From: Saccharum officinarum
Taxonomy: Eukaryota; Streptophyta; Magnoliopsida; Poales; Poaceae
Direction: 5' to 3'
NCBI GenBank assembly: GCA_020631735.1
Contig: CM036231.1
Span: 1,391,831-1,455,830, forward strand
Length of the DNA stretch: 64,000 nucleotides
Positions within the stretch are counted from its first letter, which is position 1; each line of letters begins with the position of its first letter. Shown here one piece after another: positions 58,624 to 64,000 of this stretch. The notes beneath the pieces were generated by a model, which made no database searches, was not told the origin of the DNA, and was given only the letters and a program-made list of their open reading frames with translations. The position numbers were made by a program, and so were the translations under genes.

Positions 58624-59576
58624 CAGTGGCGGACCTAGGATTTTACCTCAGGGTATGCCACACACAAATTTCTATATGCAATTTAGTAAAACCATTATCA
58701 ATTCGGTAAAACTATATTCCAATTCAATAAAATCGCATGCATTAAATAACATGATAAACCTTAAATTCAAAGGTTAAGGCAGAAACGACAACAAATTAGT
58801 ACAATATAAATATTTTAAATGAAATATAAATAGTTTAGAATATAGCCATAAAAGAGACTTACAATACCACTTGTCTGACTTATTTATCTGTCGCTTTTTG
58901 AATAACATGAATGTTTCGATTATATCATCTTTAAAGCATATGGTTGGACGAACTGCGTTTGAATCTGTAATCTAGTGATAATTGATCCACTGATCTGATT
59001 AATCTCCCAATACACAAATAATGTGCAAGTAATTATGCACGCAAGAAAAAAGAAAGAAAGAAAGAAATGATTCAGCGATGGGCAGGCGGCAGGCCGGCAA
59101 GGGAAGTAGTCAAGCTGCCCGACGGCCCGACCTCTCGGCGGCGGCGGCATCGGACGTCAGCTCCCGCTCGGGTAGCAGTCCGCTGTCGCGTGCAGCGTGC
59201 AGTGCGGCAGGCCGGCATGGCCAGGTCCCAGGGCAGCAAGGTTCAGGCTGGCTGCTGCTACTCCCGGACGGCCGGACGCCGCTGCTGATCACCGATCGCG
59301 CAGAGCCGGAGAGCGGCGCGGTGGAGCCTCGGTGCCCGTGCTGCTGCTGCCTGCATGCGTGTTGATGCAACTGAAGCGGAGATCACCGAGAGACGTCGCC
59401 GCGTGCATGCGTGTTGCCATTACCGAGCGGGCGTGGAGCCGGTCAGCTGGAGCCTAAAGCGGCGTCCGATCAGCTAGCATTTTTTTGTACATACTCTAAG
59501 AGTATACGTATACTACGCCTGCTGCTGGGCAGGGTATGCCGGGGACCACCCGGCATACCCTGTAGGTCCGTCACTG
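58624..59576. mobile_element. Non-autonomous hAT-type element (953 bp)
   Basis: It begins CAGTGGCGGACCTAGG and ends TGTAGGTCCGTCACTG, imperfect inverted repeats. CCCTAAGC is perfectly duplicated on both sides (58616-58623 and 59577-59584), the 8-bp duplication typical of hAT. The left half is AT-rich, and 59060-59460 is GC-rich without a recognised protein. No transposase. Confidence 0.88.
59532..59560. repeat. Hairpin near the right end of the hAT element
   Basis: GGGTATGCCGGG, a five-base loop, then CCCGGCATACCC: a perfect 12-bp stem. GGGTATGCC also follows the left terminus at 58651. Confidence 0.9.
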
Positions 59577-59584
59577 CCCTAAGC

Positions 59585-60128
59585 ACACCTGCACTTTACC
59601 TATGCCGCCACGGCAAATGCAGCAGCAACCCATCGGCCACCACCACCCAGCAAGCAGCAAAACTCTGAGAAACCATGGGTTGAAACTGAACAATTAATTG
59701 GTTTAGGTGAGAAATGTTGAGCGGTTTGGTTTGGATTGGGCGGAGCAATGAAATAGATGGCATGGTTTGGTTTCTTAGCTATACTGGTAATTGAATGGAT
59801 TGGTGTGAGTTTGACTTGGATTTTTGCCACTAGCAGGGATATTCCCAACAATGTGATGAAAACATCGCAGTGAACTTGAGTTCATCACTTCTAAATAGTT
59901 TAATTTGCATCTTAAAATTATTTTTAGTACTCAAGCCTAAGGGCGACTCTTCAACAGTGCACACGGAGACGTTGTTCCATTCATGATACTGACATAGTGT
60001 GCCATGATCCACACTACAAGTACAAACCTTCACAGACAGCGGACTGTACATCTTGTCTACAGGAACATCATTCGGGATAGTTGATCAGTTTGGATCCATG
60101 CATACGACCAACCAAACATCAGTGTCGT
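59585..60128. other. No gene recognised
   Basis: AT-rich sequence between the hAT element and the dioxygenase relic; short frames only. Confidence 0.5.
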
Positions 60129-60360
60129 TCACGCATCGGCCTCCTTCTCTACCCTGGCATTGAGATAGTCGATGGTGTGCTCGCTTGCCGAGCGCGAAGG
60201 CGTCCCAGAACCCGTTGGCGAAGGTCTTGACGTTGAGCTTCTTGTACAGCGCCGGGCACGCCTCGTCTACCAGCTCCTCGGCGGGCTGCAGGTCCTTGTG
60301 CGGCTCCGGCTGGTAAAAGAGCACCAACGACATCCTCTCCCTATGCCTGGTCACCACTCT
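60129..60360 (-). pseudogene. Dioxygenase 3' relic (paralogue of the 2-ODD gene)
   Basis: The minus strand from 60360 encodes RVVTRHRERMSLVLFYQPEP and QPAEELVDEACPALYKKL, which aligns with the last quarter of the gene at 31697-32944 (RVVTSGRERMTLVLFYQPEP). An extra base near 60178 shifts the frame in the last twenty codons (GKRAH instead of a GERTIDFLN-like end); in the other frame the TGA is at 60131-60129. The sequence before the Arg-Val-Val codons is unrelated, so the 5' part is lost. It is about 70 percent similar by eye at the protein level, so it comes from a different family member, not from copies A or B. Confidence 0.85.
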
Positions 60361-61513
60361 GCTCTCCTATGTGACACAGAGACGCGATCAAGCGAACCAT
60401 TGCGAATAGTGTCCGTTCCATGCCACCCCCACTCGCCCTTCACCCTTGCCTTATGCGCTCCAAAAACAACCGTACCCATGCCTCTTGTCTTCCCTAGTTC
60501 CATGTCCTCATGGTCTCACGAGACAACCGTAACAGCTGGCAACCCACGCGTGCCTACTGGCCTACCCGACACTTGCTCCTTTTGCTCTTTTACCACTCAA
60601 CAAGAAGTGGGGCCTAACCCCACCTGTCATGCCTGCACCATTTCCCCTTCCCCTTGTCCCTTTCTAGCATGGAGAGAGCCGGCACCACTCTCTCCCCCGT
60701 CTCTCTTCGTTCCTTCCTTCCTCCTTCTATCTATTCCTTTCTCCCTCCTTCCCTCCGATTTAGACCTCTGCTCATTAAGAAAAAAGCCAAATCTAGCCAA
60801 TTATTTTATTGGGGGTACAATGGTCATTTATCCATTTAAAAAGGGTAGCTTGGACATTGTGTCTATACCTAGTAAACTGAAGTTGAATCCGTTTTTCCAT
60901 CACCAACATAAGCTGGACCACCACTAAAGAACACATTGAAGGCCACCCCCACTCAACCCGATGGATTTTTTGTGGAGCTAAATAGTCAAGATGTTCATAT
61001 ACTATCCCAAATCAACACATATGTTATATAATTATAAATATAATAAATAGTGGGAGTAGCAATTTTCCAACTATACCTAAAGTAGCATTGGGATCCTAAG
61101 GTAGCTATAGTGGGTGATTGTACCGTCCAATCTGAAATGAGCGGTCCAGAATGGAAGCTACAAAGCAAATGCTATAATTCCAAAAAGGTTTGTAGAGTGA
61201 CTGTATCAACAGTGCATACACTACATTGACAGTGCCACAGAAGATCCAGTTCCAAACCTACTTAATGTTTTCCTTCTGCTTTAAGTTTCTTGGCTGTCAC
61301 CTAATCTCTCTTGTCCCTCCCAACTTTCCCCAATGCCCCATCGGCCCTTCGCGGCTTCGCCGCCATTGCCGCTGCCGCCGCTGCCATCGATGTCGTCGTC
61401 GCCGCCGCCACTGATCACATCTCCCTTCCAAGGTTCGCCCCCGCCACCCATAGAAAGGCACTTCTTTTAAAGTAACTTGTTGTGCTAAGTTCTTGCTATA
61501 TATCCTGGATGCA
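60361..61513. other. No gene recognised upstream of the MATH-BTB gene
   Basis: 60361-60900 has pyrimidine-rich stretches (CTCCTTCC repeats at about 60715-60760). 61330-61440 has an Ala/Pro/Ser-rich open stretch from ATG 61338 that could be a 5' exon of the MATH-BTB gene, but no clean junction was found. Confidence 0.4.
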
Positions 61514-62585
61514 GGGATGAATTGGCAACCCAATCTAAGGTGACAGTGTCGAGATGCACCACTCAGGCAGAGATGGGCACGCACACATTTGAGATCGTCG
61601 GGTACAGCCTGATGAAAGGCATGGGCATCGGCAACTTCGTCCAGTTAGCCATCTTCACCGTCGGTGGCCACTCCTGGGCCATTCGCTTCTACCCTGACGG
61701 CGTCACCGATGGCACCAGGATGTTCGCTTCCGTCGCTCTGGTACTCATGGACAAGGGCGCCGAGGTGAGGTCATTCTATGATATATTTTTGGTGAACCAG
61801 ATTAAATGTCGGTCAGAAAGTATTATGTGTTCCGAATCCACTGCAACCATGTTTGTCGCACGCAATTATTTTGTTGCAAGAGAAAGAAAGTTGTAGCTAC
61901 CATCGAATGGCTACATCCAGAACGATCGCATGAACATTCAATGTGATCTCACAGTCGTCAGGGATTCTGAGCTATGCAAAACCAAGGGGGCTTCGAAATT
62001 CAAGTGCCACCCTCAGACCTATCAGAGCATTTTAGTAGGCTGTTGTTCTACAAAGAGGAAGCAGACATGATTTTCAGTGTCCGAGGACAGACTTTCCCAG
62101 CGCACAAGATCGTACTCGCCACGCGGTCCCCTGTGTTCAAGGCACAGCTGTATGGAAAGATGAAGGAGACCAAGGCACGGTGCGTGACCGTGGAAGACAT
62201 GCAGCCTGATGTTTTTAAGTACCTGCTGAATTTCATCTATACTGATGTGCTGCCTGTCTTTGATGATGACGTCGACGACGATGATTACAGTGAGATGATC
62301 AAGCATTTACTTGTGGCTGCAGATAGATATGCCATGGAAAGGATGAAGTTGTTGTGTGCAAGTGTTCTTGTCGAGAACCTTCATGTGGAGACTGTGGCAA
62401 CTACACTAGCCTTTGCGGACCAGCATAACTGCAAGAGCCTTAGAGACATGTGCATTGAGTTTATGGCCACTTCAGATAGGATGAGAGATGTTGTGGCCAC
62501 TCAAGGATATGCAAGTCTCAAAAGAACATGCCCTTCTGTCATCGTTGATGTACTAGAGAAGACAAGCAGGTGCCACAAAATATAG
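61514..62585 (+). pseudogene. MATH-BTB (BPM-like) gene, broken
   Basis: The MATH domain (about 61530-61890) reads HTFEIVGYSLMKGMGIGNF, GGHSWAIRFYPDG and CSESTATMF. The frame has TAG at 61894-61896, then continues with GYIQNDRMNIQCDLTVV, and shifts by one base near 61985. The BTB domain (about 62040-62330) reads ADMIFSVRGQTFPAHKIVLA and RSPVFKAQLYG, and a BACK-like C-terminus runs to stop 62583-62585. In plants such proteins are substrate adaptors of CUL3 E3 ligases: MATH binds substrates, BTB binds cullin. No clear start precedes the MATH part; DELATQSKV follows an AG and suggests an upstream exon or loss of the ATG. From ATG 61974 a 203-residue BTB-only protein is still open, which may or may not be made. 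Confidence 0.85.
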
Positions 62586-63671
62586 ATCGTCATTTCATTA
62601 CTTATGGCGAGTAGGCAGTTTAGTTCTTATAATTATCTGTCTTGTTTTACTAGAGTACTATATGGTGACTAGCATACGTGGATGGTAAGTTTTAAGTTTA
62701 ATTAGCTTCTTATTATGCTGCACATCTTATCAAGCTACTTGATTAAGAATCAATGTTTGGGCATGTCACTGTCACAACTTTGTAATGCAGAACTGCAATG
62801 TCAGTAACAATAGCAAGTCGACGAAGGAACACAGTGATGTTGTCATAATGTCAATTGCATTACATTAAACTGACAGCTAAATCTTTGTATGCAATCTTGC
62901 AGATAATTCTTTGAGGCCCATATGATGCAAACATGCCTTATTTTAGTTTATGTGCTTTATGATACCTAGATTTGTATTATAACACATAGATACAACATCT
63001 TGGCGAATATATGGTTTTCATTGATGAACCATAAGAGTCCATGCAGTAGTGTAATCTTTGGGATAATCCTGTTGATAGTCAATCATATCTGTCCTTTGAG
63101 GCTGATGTCAGCTGAAATTGGGTTATCTAGTTATTAATAAGTAGTCAAATTTCAATTAAACGTAATGCAAAAAAGGGGTATCTCTGGTCTTAGTGTCCTA
63201 GATCTAGTGCAGTAAAATGCAAGTACGTGCATTGCTGGCGCTTGTTTTTCTGTTGTTTCTCTTAAATTGACATAGAAATGCAATTCTCTTTGTTACTATA
63301 TCATTAGTATCATGTAGATGCAATTCTATGATTTTATAACTAGCACGATGCAAGTTTTATTTGGAAACAAATTTTTAGTTTTCCAAATGGCTATTAACTT
63401 TATCAAAGATGGATCCAAAAGTAGTTGCGGTTAATGGCATGTGGAGTTATTTTAGGACTGCAAAGGAGAGTTCGCCTTGGTTTCTAGTTCTAGGAATTAT
63501 GATTATCCTATGTTTGCTTGTTCATAATATGCAAGACAATTCCCTTGCTTAATTTTTTATTGTTATGAACTTTTTTGGTAGCTATGGTCCAAGTGATTAT
63601 GGAAATTGACTTTGCTATTGGTAAGTGATTTTAGAAACTATTGTCCTATTCGTAGAATTGGTTCTCATTCT
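62586..63671. other. Downstream AT-rich region, no gene recognised
   Basis: It has no frame longer than short chance ORFs and may include the 3' UTR of the MATH-BTB gene. Confidence 0.5.
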
Positions 63672-64000
63672 TTTTTTGGAAGGGTCGGCAAAAGCTTTGC
63701 CGAAATATATTAGTAGGAGAAAGTTAAAAGAAGGATGTACACAATATTTACAAAACATGAGAACTCAAAAGACACACAACAAAAGCACAACCAGAGGAAC
63801 AACTTGTTATCCATCTTGATCATTTTCAAATGCTATGGAATACTGATGAATGTCTTCTTTGATTAGGTATTGGTTGTAGCTCTTTGTGCTGAAATGTTCT
63901 TCGGTTTCTTTCGCTTCCATATGTTCCACCAGAAATATATTAAGATCCCGTCGAAGTCCTTTCTTTTGTCCTTATCAATTCTTCTCTTCTCCATTTTCTC
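63672..64000 (-). mobile_element. LINE 3' end, running off the window
   Basis: A T-run (63672-63678) followed by GGGTCGGCAAAAGCTTTGCC and an ATATATTAGTAGGAG stretch is, on the minus strand, the 3' UTR and poly(A) of a grass L1-type LINE. A perfect CGGCAAA/TTTGCCG hairpin sits at 63687-63703. ORF2 is expected beyond 64000. Confidence 0.55.

Overview
The window is nuclear DNA of a grass, most likely a panicoid (sorghum, sugarcane, Miscanthus or maize type). The evidence is spliced genes with high-GC coding exons, a Ty3/Gypsy element that carries an antisense spliced gene, Tourist-like MITEs, L1-type LINEs whose 3' ends look grass-like, and a MATH-BTB gene of the kind expanded in grasses. It is repeat-dominated and holds very few intact genes. 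The host species is not identified.

Layout. 1-12338: a defective minus-strand Ty3/Gypsy element with one complete 1161-bp LTR; its other LTR lies left of the window. 12344-14284: mostly unassigned DNA and one MITE. 14285-22677: a decayed plus-strand protein phosphatase 2C (PP2C) gene, split by a 3.5-kb TIR element (14533-18069, 10-bp target duplication) and, in a later intron, by a 5'-truncated LINE (18659-22597, 8-bp target duplication). The TIR element carries its own exon-like material, including a predicted 247-residue spliced reading frame. 22690-31696: unresolved exon-like DNA interrupted by a young copia element (identical 209-bp LTRs). 31697-32944: an apparently intact 2-oxoglutarate/Fe(II) dioxygenase gene. 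34334-36905: a TIR-like element with a nested solo LTR. 36906-39846: AT-rich DNA with Tourist-like MITEs.

A gap of exactly 100 N (39847-39946) follows, and then 22506-39846 is repeated almost base for base at 39947-57305. The copies differ by scattered indels and some substitutions, and each contains the copia element, the dioxygenase gene, the solo LTR and the MITEs. Both the gap size and the break next to a 22-C homopolymer fit two overlapping haplotype contigs placed end to end by a scaffolder, although a real tandem duplication cannot be excluded.

57306-64000 is single-copy: a degenerate AN1 zinc-finger fragment, a non-autonomous hAT element with a perfect 8-bp target duplication, a 3' relic of another dioxygenase gene, a broken MATH-BTB gene and the 3' end of a second LINE that runs off the window. 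No tRNA, rRNA or CRISPR array was seen. The only host gene that looks functional is the dioxygenase, present in both copies.
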